From NCBI GenBank assembly GCA_024138015.1, contig JAMXBB010000009.1, forward strand, positions 96,084,098-96,148,097: a stretch of DNA of 64,000 bases, given 5' to 3'. The position numbers and the translations under genes are program-made. The DNA is from Lumnitzera littorea (lineage: Eukaryota > Streptophyta > Magnoliopsida > Myrtales > Combretaceae). Below are positions 11,200-22,137 of this stretch, in pieces. The notes below the pieces were generated by a model. It was given only the letters and a program-made list of their open reading frames with translations, was not told the DNA's origin and ran no database searches. Each line of letters opens with the position of its first letter. Position 1 is the first letter of the stretch.

Positions 11200-12402
11200 A
11201 ATTTTGCCTCAAGATACTAAGGAGGCTCAAAAACTCATGTATAGGGCAGCAAATTTTACCCTCATTAATGGAAATATGTACAAGAGGAGTTTAAGTATGC
11301 CTTACCTAAGGTGTTTTTAACCATTAGAAGCTGAGTAAGTCCTCTCCAACCTTCATTTTGGAGTATGTAGTAATCATATTAAGACCATAACTTTATATGT
11401 AAGGGCATTGCATCTAGGGTACTGGTGGACTATAATGAAAAAGGATGCACATCACTTAGCTCAAATTTGTGGTCGGTATCAGATGAATGCTCCGATAGAG
11501 AGAGTCCAAAGCTCATATCTATTTCCTCTCACTAGTCCTTAACCTTTTTCCCAATAGGGATTGGACATACTTAATCCATTCCCAAAAATGACCAAGCAAA
11601 GACAATACACTATTGTGGCAATAGATTACTTCACGAAATGGGTCGAGGCCAAGACTATAGTGAGCATAATAGAGTTGAGCATAGAGGCTTTCATGGTTAG
11701 CAACATCCTAAGTAGGTTTAGGATACCTTATGCCATAATAACAGATAATGGGCCATAATTTGATAATGGTAAGTTTCGAGAGTTCTGTGAAGTTTGACAA
11801 ATCAAACCATGTTACACATTTGTTGTACACCCTCAAAGCAATGGTCAAGTAGAGGCAATAAACAAGGTTATCTTACAAAGTTTAAAGAAAAGGGTGAACC
11901 GACCTAAGAACATATGGGTTGACGAACTGTATAATGTTTGTGGGGGATATAGGACTACACAAAGGACCTCAACAAGTCATACTCAATATTAGTTGGCTTT
12001 TGGGTTAGAAGTTGTATTACCAACTAAACTTTAAGTAGAAAGTGCAAGAGTCCAAGCATACACCCCTAAATACAATGATATAGGCCCCTGAGCTAATTTA
12101 GATACCATTCATGAAATGGGAGCATTAGCCAAAGCTCATCTTATTGCTTATCAGCAACGAGCAGTTTGGTATTATGACAAACAGGTCAAGCATAAGTGCT
12201 TTCGACCTAGTGATTTGTTCTATAGGAAGCTAGAGCATTAGGAGCAAGAGAATCTCAACGTAAGCTAACCCCTACTTAGGAGGATCCTATTAGAATGAAG
12301 GAGGTGATAAGGAATAGACATGCCCACAAGTCAGAAAGGTTTGATGGACAACCAATTCCTAAGGCATGGAATGCTAACAACCTCAAGCTATATTTTGAAT
12401 GA
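11200..12402 (+). pseudogene. Tat integrase, ending at the pol stop codon
   Basis: The zinc-binding region (about 11350-11480) reads HFGVCSNHIKT, HLGYWW, DAHHLAQICGRYQ: the second Cys of the HHCC finger is replaced by Tyr. The catalytic triad is complete: Asp in GLDI (11564-11566), Asp in ITDNGP (11744-11746) and Glu in NGQVEAINK (11852-11854), the last two spaced 35 residues apart as required. The frame ends NNLKLYFE then TGA at 12400-12402, typical of Tat pol. Several stops (11532-11560, 11756, 11801, 12033) inactivate it. Confidence 0.88.
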
Positions 12403-13599
12403 TGGACATCTGGAAGAAGATATGTCTATTCGTTTATAAATGTGTTTTGTTGTTATCACTATTTGTTTGGTTAATAGTGTGTGTGTAAGTAGACCTGTTC
12501 CATAAACTTGTTAAATGTTTGTTCATGTTAACATGTTATATGAGGTTGAGATTGATTATCCAACCTTATTCCTTAATGTTTATATGATGAATGGTGTTGT
12601 GTGAGGTTGGAGCCAATGGACAAACATAGTTCCTTCTCAATATTTCATATAATGAAATGTTTGTTTATTCAACAATGTTCGAGTTTATGCTTTATTTTGT
12701 TTTAATATAGCACTTTTTGCAAGAGCATAAACATAATCGCAAACAATGATATGATTTTTACCTAACCTCTCTAATAAGGGAGAACTTAGAAAATCTCTAA
12801 GCCCTATCAAAGACGAACAAGCAAGTTATAAAGTGCCAAATCCCTAAGGCTTATATTTGATGGATGACTAGAAAAGGATATCTATAAATCTCTAAGTCCT
12901 AAGAAAGGACAACAAGATGTGAAAGCCTTAGACTCTTTTAAGAGTGATAGTCATAGTAGCTATAAATCCTCTTAAAGGATGACGAGCTATTTGTAAGTCC
13001 CTAAGTCATCAACTAACAATAGGCATAATGCTTTAAGTCTAATGAATAGATGATAAGTTGTTACAAACTTAATCACTCTAAGTCTAATGAATAGACAAGC
13101 TATCCAGAGGTCTTAGGCTACATACCAATGATCGGCGCAAAGCTATGAATCTACTAATCAAATGATGAGCTATTTAAAGGCCTTAAAGTGTAAACATAGC
13201 TTTTAAGCCTAACCAAAGAACAAACTAGATACATTCTAGACCAACTGCATGGGTAGTTCTTATGGGGGGAGAAGTTAGTGCTCCTAAACTACTAAAATGC
13301 AAGAGTAATACTCTAAGTCTTCTAATAGACAAAGACGATGAGTTAAGTAATAGTCAAGATTATTCAATAATCTCATAGAAATACTTATGAAGGGTATGAA
13401 GCAAAATCACTAAGGAAATTAATGAACGAATGCATTATCGTTCAATAGCATTAACACTATTCAAAAGATCAGAGTGAGAAATAGAAAGATTTTTCACGAG
13501 TCCAGAGTAAGAGTTAAATAATGTGATCATTACATGAAACAAAGGTCAACATACCAACTTACAAACAAGTTAAGGATAGCAATAAAATAGATAGGAAAA
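12403..13599 (+). repeat. Tat non-coding region with degenerate short repeats
   Basis: Between the pol stop and the antisense ORF lies about 1.2 kb with no coding similarity. From about 12760 to 13330 the words CTCTAAGTCCT, AAGGACAACAAG, GATGACTAG/GATGAGCTATT and CTTTAAGCCTAA recur every 50-70 bp, the look of an old tandem array. Tat elements are known to have hypervariable, tandemly repeated 3' regions. Confidence 0.55.
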
Positions 13600-16332
13600 A
13601 TGTCACCCTTCTTGAGTTTAATCAATAGCAAGAGTCTAGTCTTTGAGAGTTTGAACAAAGATGGGTTAAGGATCAACAAAAGGATCAAGAAAAGGAGCCT
13701 CAAGGACTTCAAGAGTGTCACATGATTCTTATGTTTTGGTAGGATCAATTGCAAGTATATCAACACCTTCTCCTGGTTGGTCTTCCAACTCGACCTCACC
13801 AACATTGGCTTCATCAATGGGAGCTTCCTTTTCACAACCTCGTTTGGCAAAGTCTAAACAGTTTAAGTCATAATCAAGGTGATGGATAAGAACCTCCTCC
13901 TAAGCTAAGTATCCAATCTAGCATTTTCTATGACACCAAGCTCTTATATTCTTAACTCTCCTGAATGTCCTAATAGTCCTTGTAATAGGCCTTTTGGTAA
14001 GTTAAGCCATGTGCCTCTCTATATCAACCATTTTCATCTTCAACTCTTAGTATGAGCTCTACAGATAGGCGACCTCCTCACTATGTTTACTCTTGTAGGT
14101 TCTTACCTCATTTTGTGCCCCTTTAAAGTCAGATACCAACTGATAACATTTCTTTTACTCTTCCACTAGAGTCATTTCTTTCTCTTCCCGAGCCTTGGCT
14201 TCTTCCTTTGCCTTCTTTTTCCAATTTTGAGCTTTTCCTCCATCTTTGCTTTCTCTTCCTCTAACTTAGCCCTATCAATTCCCCATTTTTCCTAGAGGTT
14301 CTTCTTCTTTGCCTCTACACCAGCTACTTAGTTCTTAGCCTCCTCAACTATTTAAAAGAAAAAAGAGTTGTTAGCTCAAGGAAACTAAAAGAAAAGTGAA
14401 AAATAGAATAGAGCAAAAAGCTTATGGCTTTCTTCTTTTCATCAAGGGCCTTGACTATCATCATTAACCATTGAGAATTCTAGAAAATGAAAGCATAGTC
14501 AAAGCAAAATCAAATAATGGATTGCTAACCCTAGTAGTAAGAGGTCAAAAGAGGTCTTACATCATAGATATTGGAAGTGGCAAAGAGTAGCAAGCTGTTA
14601 AATCCAAAATTTTGGTAAAGGTTGACAATATATGTTAGAGGCTAAACATCCTAAGGAAGATAAATGCCTTTAATCGGCTCTAAAGCAACTCGACCATTCC
14701 CTAAAGCATGGTTGGCAATGCTAACATTCCAGTAAGGGAAAAATTGTAAAACCTTTGTGTTTTCTTTTCTAGAGGGGGAAATGGAACTCGGTATTCTAAA
14801 AGAGGCCTCCTTGCCCTCATTTGGATCTTTAAAGTTGCCCCCTAGTTTTATCATTCTTGGGGGTCTTGCCTTTGTTCAGATCCCTTTTTAGCGATGGTAG
14901 TTATGAATATTAGGTCATTTCCTTGGCTCGGTAGCCTTCACGACCTTCCTCTTAGCAGTTTTCTTTGTTTGCTAGGTCTCCTTACTAGTTTTTGCCTGCT
15001 AGACTTCCTTAATGGTCTAGGATGTGATAGATTTTGCTGATAGTTTGATGGTGGCTTTGTAGGAGCTTGTTTGATAAAGGTCTTTTTAGGGTCATCATTT
15101 CCCTTTGAGCTACCAACTTTAAGCTCGCAAACAACTCTTTGGAACTATAATCTCTAAGCGACATATCTACAATGAAATGTTTAAAAGATTGGGTCGAGAA
15201 AACTGTAAAATACAAGTAAAAGGACTCCTAGACACCTTGTTAAGTATAGGCAAGGAATACCACTCAACTCTCGAAGTAAATGTGAAAGTGCCTCCTCTTA
15301 TAAGTCCCTTTATAGAAAGCTTGTACCTTGATCGACAATAATACCTTCATTAGAGCCCTGGATGTCCCCATCATGAGTGGCATTAGTACCCTTGGCCACT
15401 CTTACCTCATCTCTAGGGTAGATTGGAGCACCACATGAGTTTTTACAAATTATGGTATCTATATCCCAAAGAAATTAGCTATGGCTATAGGCCTCCATGA
15501 TTGTGTCATAGGCCTTCTTATTGTTAAGGAGCAATTGCTTAAGGTTAGGTTGCCTAAGTAGTTGGCTCCAAATGGTTGGGAAATCAAGTCTAGCCATTGA
15601 CTTGACAACTATGCATTTTTTCTTCTAATCGTGAATAGAAGACTCTAATCCTATCAAGAACTTTCTACGAGGTCAGACATACACATAAAACCAACCATCG
15701 TGTCTTTTAATGTAAAGAAATACTTAAACAAAGTGACTCTAGCCTTAACTTTTAAATCCTCACAGATATACTCAAAGGCCACTAATAACCTATAGGAGTT
15801 CGAACTGAGCATGGATGGATAAATAAAATGGTAAGTGAAATAGGATTTTTAAGAAAAGTGAAAAGGGGAATCTTAAACCGACCTCGAAGTATTTCTCGAA
15901 GAGAGAAAATTCCCTATCCCCAAGTGCAGTAATCTACTCGTATGGTTAAGGCCTCTTGATTATCCAAGCTCAAGGGCTAAAGCATAAATTAAGCCTCAAA
16001 GGTTTGAACTCTTGCTCAATCATTGTACTTACGACACCATTGGGGCTCATGTCATATTCGATATCGGAGTATAAAGGGATCGCTTGGGACTTGCCCTTAG
16101 TATCCAATGGATAGTCATCAAAAGGAAGCTTTGTAATCTTCTACGATCTAAGGATGCAAATTCTATCCAATCCTGTTAACTTATACAAGTCCCAAGGGCA
16201 ATCATTGACATCGGGATCTATAGTATTAGGAGGTTCTTCATGAGGAGGAGAGTCACCTACCTAATATATGGTGAATAATTCTTGGCTCCATTGTTGTGCA
16301 TGTATCTAGTAGTCAAATTCAACGGTCGACAT
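13600..16332 (-). pseudogene. Tat antisense ORF (aORF), degraded
   Basis: Read on the minus strand from an ATG at 16330-16332, the product opens MSTVEFDY and continues WSQELFTIY...DVNDCPWDLYKL. A conserved globular region follows: REFSLFEKYFEVGLRFPFS, GWFYVYV.PRRKFLIGLESSIHD and KKCIVVKSMARLDFP. These resemble the putative plant transposon protein (transposase_28-like) domain encoded antisense in Retand-type Tat elements. About 14160-14350 encodes a Lys/Glu-rich coiled coil (KLEEEKAKMEEKLK), and an acidic tail (EVELEDQPGEGVDIL) lies near 13800-13750. Stops and frameshifts are frequent. The function is unknown even in intact relatives. Confidence 0.7.
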
Positions 16333-16896
16333 GTTTACATTAATAATGCAGTTGAAAAGGAAAGAAACTAGTGAAATAATAAGTAGTATTCAGAATGAGA
16401 AAGAACAAAAGGTTAGAAGCAGGAATAGCATAAAGAAATGAAGAAAACACCAGTAAGTAAAGAGAGAGAAAAAAGGAGGAGTGTGAAGAAGAAGGAATAA
16501 AAATAAAGGAAGAAGTTATGGTTTTTTGGAATTTGTACAAATTGTACTTGGCAATTGATGTAGTCCATCCGATTGTATACGCATGATATGGATCTGATGG
16601 TCCCTATTCAATTGTATCTCCAAGAGGTGCATGTAGGTTTTGACATGGTCGTGTGAATCTTGATAATGGGAAGTGAAATGTCACATTGACACATGTAAAG
16701 CTTCCCTAACAAGTTAAGCAAAAAGTAGAACAAAATTTAGAGAATACCTTATTACCATTATGATGAGGTTGGAACAAGGAGTTTGGAGCTCGAATTCAAG
16801 TACTAACACATCTTCTAAAATAATTTTTCACAGTAAAGAACTTAGACCAAAATACCCAGTTGGAGAAACATTAGTACTCCCCTTAAGTCACCCATT
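16333..16896. other. Tat spacer between aORF and polypurine tract
   Basis: About 560 bp with no coding similarity. The plus strand is purine-rich at 16370-16500 (its complement gives a Phe/Ser-rich open frame that I do not regard as a gene). The segment would contain the promoter of the antisense ORF if one exists; I cannot identify it. Confidence 0.5.
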
Positions 16897-16915
16897 AAGA
16901 GGAGTCAGAGATAAA
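16897..16915 (+). other. Polypurine tract of the Tat element
   Basis: AAGAGGAGTCAGAGATAAA lies directly before the 3' LTR start (TGCTG at 16916). It is purine-rich except for two positions, as expected for the plus-strand primer of an LTR retrotransposon. Its position confirms plus-strand orientation. Confidence 0.65.
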
Positions 16916-17559
16916 TGCTGATAATGAATTCTCCCAAAGGTTAGAACAACTTAAACTGAGGGGTGTCCAACCTATCTACCCATTCATGCCCTCTTTTTAC
17001 ACTTCTCAACCTCCTTTAGGCTACCCCTGATGAATCAACTAGCTCGAAAGGGTTGATGAGCTAAATATGTTCAAATGGTATAGAATATCTTGACTATAGT
17101 AGTTTAGTCGACCTTGTTCAACTCGAGGTAACTATCTCCAACTTAGTTCTTCACTCGATTAACCCTAGAAGATTCAAATTCAAACACATAGTGCAAACAG
17201 TTAGGCCTTTTGCCTAAATAACTGCCCATCAGCCACCATTACATAAGCCACATCCCCCAATATCAGGAAGTGGTCCTAAATTTAAACTTGATGCACATAT
17301 AAGATTTTGTAGGAAATGGTTACCAAATGTAAGCAAGCCTTTAGCTATAAATAGAGCTCGAAATGAAACCATCAAGTTCTACTAGACATTTTACACACTT
17401 TAATAGCCTTTCTCTTTCACTAAATCCTTTAATCTAACTTAAACTTAAAGTAGCTATGTCGGAGTCACCCTAACACCTCCCATAGCTTAACTTTCTTTTC
17501 CATCTTGCAGAACGATCTCACATGAAGTGTCCTTTTTCCAATACCGATTTCAAGTATCA
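16916..17559 (+). repeat. 3' LTR of the Tat element
   Basis: 644 bp, begins TGCTGATAATGAATTC, ends ...CAAGTATCA, with TATAAATAG at 17346-17354. It aligns with 6180-6894 and carries a single copy of the 65-bp unit duplicated in the 5' LTR. The next five bases, TTACT, form the target-site duplication with CTACT at 6175-6179. Confidence 0.9.
17346..17354 (+). promoter_or_regulatory. TATA box of the Tat 3' LTR
   Basis: TATAAATAG in the same context as in the 5' LTR (TTTAGCTATAAATAGAGC). Confidence 0.6.
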
Positions 17560-17564
17560 TTACT

Positions 17565-18079
17565 ACTCATAATGGTAACCTTGTTACATTTGTGAGACAT
17601 TAACTACCATAGTATAGGTGATTACCCTAAGGAGCATCTTCAAATTCAAATGCAAATGATACAATATGTAATACAATAACTCTGAGAGCATCGATGGGGA
17701 TATGTTATCCATTAACACATGCAACATATGGTATGATTATAATCCATATGTTCTTGTCAACCATTGTCGATAAGTTTTCTATTTAAGGGACCCAAAAGAG
17801 CATTCCAATGATTAGAGAGTGGTGCAAAAGGTTCGACATCATCATCAATTTGTTTAGACCTTATTTGAGACCAAAGATTCTAATGATGATGCAATCAATA
17901 ACCAATTGATAAATGATGAGCTACACCAATGAGAAATAAGTAAACCTTAGACAATCCTACTAGGATGTATCTTCATAGACCTTGGGACCCTAACACGTAC
18001 ACAAACTCCAAAGGAAAACATAACTATTGATCTAGGCCACAATGATGAGCCCAATTCTGATCACAACGATGAAGAATAA
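17565..18079 (+). pseudogene. CACTA large transposase, C-terminal part after the insertion
   Basis: Beyond the Tat element the transposase resumes. The segment VFYLRDPKEHSN followed by RVVQKVRHHH (from about 17770) matches the DUF4216-flanking region of CACTA transposases, where an xQVFYxxDPK...W.VVQ pattern is usual. An acidic tail, DLGHNDEPNSDHNDEE, ends at a TAA at 18077-18079, typical of the end of this protein. Stops interrupt the frame. Position and domain order show that 3289-6174 and this piece were one gene before the retrotransposon landed. Confidence 0.75.
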
Positions 18080-18409
18080 TTGATATTGTACTAGTTGTTA
18101 GTGTATTCAATAGTTTTTGTTTAAGATTGAATTTCTACTCTTATCGTATTGTTCATGAATTTGCATTTTTTGTGCAAAATGGATAATGATTTCCTTGAGG
18201 TATCTATGTAGGACCTTCTACAATAAGGCACTTCAAATAGAGGTTATATTTTATTTCAAGCATTAACAATTATTTAGTAGGAATATTAGTTTTATAAATA
18301 TATATATATTTATTACACATAAATATGGATATTCTTTTTACCCTAATCTACTTTCTTAAATTTTTTAGGTTGTTTCTATACTTCTCTTCTCACAAATTTA
18401 CCTCAACCT

Positions 18410-19722
18410 ATGGAGTCCAAGCAAAGTTAGTGCATTAAGGATAGAGAAGACGATAGAGATGATGATGATAGTAGTTCTAATAAGGAGAATCGAGCTAATG
18501 ATGAAGATGATGGCGCTAAACAAGAGAGTTATGGAGCTAAAGCGGTAGGTAATGATGAAGACCTTAGCTACAGGGGGATTTATAGGGGGTTATCTATCAA
18601 GCAACAATTAGGTTAACCAATAAAAAGCCAAAGTTATAGATATTAGAAGGGAGTAGTAGGATAACAAATGATCATCTATGTTAGTTATGTTTAAAGTTTC
18701 AATTAAGGCATCGTAATGATAATCCACTATTTCTCACAAAAGCTAGCAGGAAGGCTTGGACAACAATTAGTAAGAAGGAATACTGGAGAATTATCAAATT
18801 GGTTATGGTGACTGTTTTTTGCTTTCATATCCTGTTGAGTACCATGTTTCGACAAGAAAAAAAAAAAGATCATATTGGGTTAATGTATCTCAGTTGATTT
18901 TACAGTCTAAGTTTAATGAACATCCATGGCAGTAATGTAAATTATGGAGGAGTGTGAAGAGAATCTCTTCTAAGTCTTATAGTGATGTGCGAATGAATTT
19001 CTGATAATATTACAAAAAGAAGATGGGAGAGGGAAAGGATGCTCGAAAGATGCCACCACTTGGATTAGAGCACTAAGCAAATCAATGGAGGTAACTTTGT
19101 GATTCTTCGACAATGATCTATTCTATAAGGTATATGTACAATATGTTATATCTAAGCATAATTTTACTACATTTGATTTCTTTGACTATATATATAGGAG
19201 AAGATGTTGAAGAAGAACAAGGTAGAGGATAAGGCTCAAATGTGGGAGCAAGGGGGTCAGCCTAAGTCTAATGCTATCATTATAGCAAAGAACTTAGGTC
19301 ATAAGTCGAGCTATTATCAAGAATTAAGATATGGCAGGTTGATACATGAAGAGTATGGATCTTCATCACAAGCATCTAGCATATCTACTGGACAGGATGA
19401 ACTTTATAAGAAGATAGCTAACATGGAGAAAAGATTTGATGAGTTTGCCTAGTTCAAGTAGGCTTAGTTGCAGTGTGCCATGCTTAGTTCATGGCCTACA
19501 TCATTCGCAAATGGCCAATCAAGTAATCCATCACAAAAGAAACCTACCTCTTCTACTTTTCCATGGCTTCCTCCTCCGCAGGTAGACTCTCTAGGTAGAT
19601 CATCTTCCCAACGCTTTCTTCTATATCAATTTTCTAGCCCACAGTGTCAGGGACAGCTTATTGTGGTACCTATGAATTTTGAGTCAAATATTTGCAATAT
19701 TTTGCCTCCTACGATGCATTAA
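18410..19722 (+). pseudogene. Second CACTA ORF (transposase_24 / TnpA-like), degraded
   Basis: Starting at an ATG at 18410 the translation opens with a strongly acidic region (DREDDRDDDDSSSNKEN). A weak match to the plant transposase_24 family follows: WR.LCD...DLFYK joined to KMLKKNKVEDKAQ across a plausible GT-AG intron (19130-19197), then a Gln/Ser-rich stretch and the short coiled segment DELYKKIANMEKRFDEFA (ends about 19450). Open pieces at 19204-19452 and 19468-19722 belong to it. Family TnpA proteins bind subterminal repeats and assist excision. Assignment rests on domain order and the neighbouring large transposase more than on sequence alone. Confidence 0.6.
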
Positions 19723-20480
19723 GGTGCAAAGTAGGGGGAATTTAGGCTCAAACAAGACCCAACTACCAAGTGTTCCTTTTAAATTGTGCCCTTTTAGTTA
19801 TGGTCTACGTTTTGGACACTCATACTTCTTGTTGAACAAAATATCCATGCTATTTTTTTTTAACTATTGAAGAAACTCATACTTTTTCCTAACTAAATAC
19901 TTATGTTACTTTCACTATTGTACTTTTTTATTGGACTATGTGTATCGTTTACTTATATAATATTTAGTTGAATTATATATCTTTGTTGACCCACTTATGT
20001 GATATTTGTTTTAATTTCATTGCTGTGATAATTTCTAAAGCATTATTATAAATTGTTAAAGCATCACATATATTATTTAACGAGTAAAGAATTATCGGTG
20101 ATTCTTATGTATTTGTTGTTTCTGATGTGAGCCCAATAGAAAAGCTAATATTATTTATTATTGAAATAAAGAAAAATTAAAAATAAAATAAGTGAAATGG
20201 CAAACTAAATTTGCTAACCATAGGGAAATAAAAAAGTAAAAGTGGTGAATTTAGTTTACAAGAGAGTTTGTCATACAATAGTAGTTATCCACCTTATGCT
20301 AAAAGTTACAAGCACAAAAGTTCACTATTAGCAATTTTTGGTGAAAAAGGTTTGCTAATAGGTTCAATTGGTAAGACTTTAGGTAGTAAGCAATTTTAGC
20401 AAACTTTCTTTACCACTAAGGCTATTTTCAGCCAATAAAAAAAGGGCTACTTTGGCAAATATTTTCCCCGAAGGTAGTTG
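19723..20480. other. CACTA 3' subterminal region
   Basis: Non-coding sequence between the second CACTA ORF and the proposed right terminus. Short words such as TTTGCTAA, TTAGCAA and GGCAAA recur in both orientations, especially at about 20190-20470, consistent with transposase-binding subterminal repeats. No gene seen. Confidence 0.45.
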
Positions 20481-20940
20481 TATATTGTTATTGTTTAGTT
20501 TTGCCAAATATAAGCTTTAAGTGATGTGGAAATTAATAAATATTATCTATACTGCCATATCAAGTGAATAGTGCCACATTGGAAACCACATCATGATATG
20601 TATAATAGTGGAGGATTATTAGGAAAATAAATAAATAAATAAATTCACTTGGTTTCAAATAGGGATGCTATAGGGGTGAGATTGAGATAAGTTTTGCAAA
20701 ATTTATTCCTAATCTATTACCCTCTAAGACTCCTCAAAACATATCCTAAAACCTTATAGGATTTTTCCCTTCTACCTAGTTTATGCCCTTGTAAGGTTTT
20801 TTTGCACCTACTAATAGATTCGAGCCGACTTGTCCAACAAATAATATCAATTTTTTTTTAATTATTATTAGCTTTTATGTGCAATTCTTTACCTAGTATA
20901 TGTCCATGTCTATGTCGGGTAGCTATGTAGTGGAGACCGG
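20481..20940. repeat. Gap with a dispersed repeat fragment
   Basis: No gene. The segment 20662-20710 (GGGATGCTATAGGGGTGAG ... GTTTTGCAAAAT) matches the reverse complement of about 38217-38267 (GGGATGCCATTGGGATAGG ... GTTTTGCAAAAC). It is therefore one copy of a repeat family present at least twice in the window. The family is not identified. Confidence 0.5.
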
Positions 20941-21264
20941 TGGCCATTTGGTGGTTTTAGAACGTGAGCCGCCAGTGGTAGAAAGAGAAGGAGCTCATGC
21001 GAGCTGCTATGGTGGTCGTCAATGACGTTTGGTGATTTGAATAAACTAGACTTAATTGAAGCAAAAAAGAAGGATTTTTATGAAAGTAGATGAGTCTAGG
21101 AATTGAACAAGATCAATTTTGTGCTTTGAATATAACTAAGAAGAGAGAAATCTTAAAGAGAAGGAAGAAGCTCGTGGGTTTATTTCTATAGAGAAAAAGC
21201 TCAAATTGTTTTCTATAAAGAGTGTTTCACAAATTTCTTGATGCTAGAAATGAATGCCTAAGCT

Positions 21265-21274
21265 CCCTTTTATA
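21265..21274 (-). promoter_or_regulatory. LARD1 TATA box (left LTR)
   Basis: The minus strand reads TATAAAAGGG; the same box stands at 25034-25044 in the other LTR. Confidence 0.55.
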
Positions 21275-21793
21275 CTTTTTGAAGCTAAATTTCACTTGAG
21301 AAAGTCCAAAATTGCCATTACTTCAAAATGAATGGGTTATGATAAAAAGAACTGAAATCAATGCAATTTAGATGTAATTGATGGTGAAATACAATCTCTA
21401 AGTGCTTATTCTTACTCTAAATTCACAAAGAAAGGTTCGTTTTTTTATGAAAAAGCTTGAATCAAGCAACTTACTTTGGAGGAAAATCTGCATATTCAAA
21501 CCTTTTCCTATTTTTAAACCTTATTTTAACCCCCTAAACACTATACTCAACATATTAATGGTATGGATTAAAATTATTCCAAACAATCTTCAAGATTTTA
21601 CATTAACTTAGTAAAATCTTATGGAAAATTCGATGAAAGAAGGCTACGAATAGATGAGATTAAGCTGAAAAAATGCAAGAAAGAGAAGGAAACACTAGGA
21701 AAGGGAAGGAAAAGAAACTTGTCAGCCAATAGTAGGCCAACACATGGCACAAGCGAGAAATAAAATGGAAAAGGCACCAGGCGCCTACAATGA

Positions 21794-21850
21794 GAGTCAA
21801 ACCTTAGACCTTTAAAACTCTAATGTATGCTTATACCACTCGACTAGGCT
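21794..21850 (-). other. tRNA-like A-box/B-box pair in LARD1 left LTR
   Basis: On the minus strand AGCCTAGTCGAGTGGTATAA (A-box-like, compare the tRNA consensus TRGYNNAGTGG) is followed about 30 nt later by AGGTTTGACTC (B-box-like, compare GGTTCGANTCC). The pair is conserved in the partner LTR (25486-25542). It is not a foldable tRNA gene in my reading. Confidence 0.5.
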
Positions 21851-22122
21851 TTTCTCTCATTCATTTATTGCTATTACATTTTATTTAACAACTAAACTAG
21901 CTTGAAACCGGTCTTATACGCATACATACATATATATAATTAAAAAAAAATTCCAAACAATGACTTAAGACATAAAATTCCTATTTTCCTAATTTTTTTT
22001 TATTTTTGAATTTTTTTTTATTTTTCTAACATTTATAAGTTTGTTAAATTTTTTAATCATGACCTTTTTCTTTATTTTAAAAAATTGTAAAAATATAGAG
22101 GAGCAAAAATTGAGTGTTTACA

Positions 22123-22137
22123 ACCATCCCTCTTTGT
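22123..22137 (-). other. Polypurine tract of LARD1
   Basis: The minus strand reads ACAAAGAGGGATGGT immediately before the LTR terminus TGTAAACA. This marks the 3' LTR side and therefore minus orientation. Confidence 0.55.

Larger units (their letters stand above)
6180..17559 (+). mobile_element. Full-length Ty3/gypsy Tat-lineage LTR retrotransposon
   Basis: Two LTRs, both starting TGCT and ending AGTATCA, bound an ordered gag-protease-RT-RNase H-second RNase H-integrase region (plus strand) and a long 3' region with an antisense ORF. The extra archaeal-type RNase H domain and the antisense ORF are the accepted hallmarks of the Tat clade (Retand-like branch). The flanking 5-bp target duplication is CTACT (6175-6179) and TTACT (17560-17564), one mismatch. 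The element sits inside the CACTA transposase gene. All genes carry stops and frameshifts, so it is dead. The LTRs are visibly diverged, indicating an old insertion. Confidence 0.9.
2404..20480 (+). mobile_element. Decayed CACTA (En/Spm) DNA transposon, split by a retrotransposon
   Basis: The interior carries remnants of both usual plant CACTA genes: the large transposase (3289-6174 plus 17565-18079) and a second smaller ORF (18410-19722), all on the plus strand. The proposed left end starts CACTACCGGC at 2404. The proposed right end is ...CCGAAGGTAGTTG, ending at 20480, whose complement begins CAACTACCTTCGG, a degraded match to a CACTACC-type terminus. TTAGCAAA/TTTGCTAA-like words recur near both ends, as subterminal repeats do. 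No 3-bp target duplication could be confirmed. Without the 11.4-kb Tat insertion the element is about 6.7 kb. Identity as CACTA is firm from the protein remnants; the exact ends are tentative. Confidence 0.6.
20941..22122 (-). repeat. LARD1 left LTR (3' LTR on the minus strand)
   Basis: Aligns with 24699-25833 through shared stretches such as AATTGAAGCAAAAAAGAAGG, AAAGTAGATGAGTCTAGGAA and CTTGAATCAAG. It ends at 22122 with GTGTTTACA (TGTAAACAC on the minus strand). The left boundary is approximate. Confidence 0.7.
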
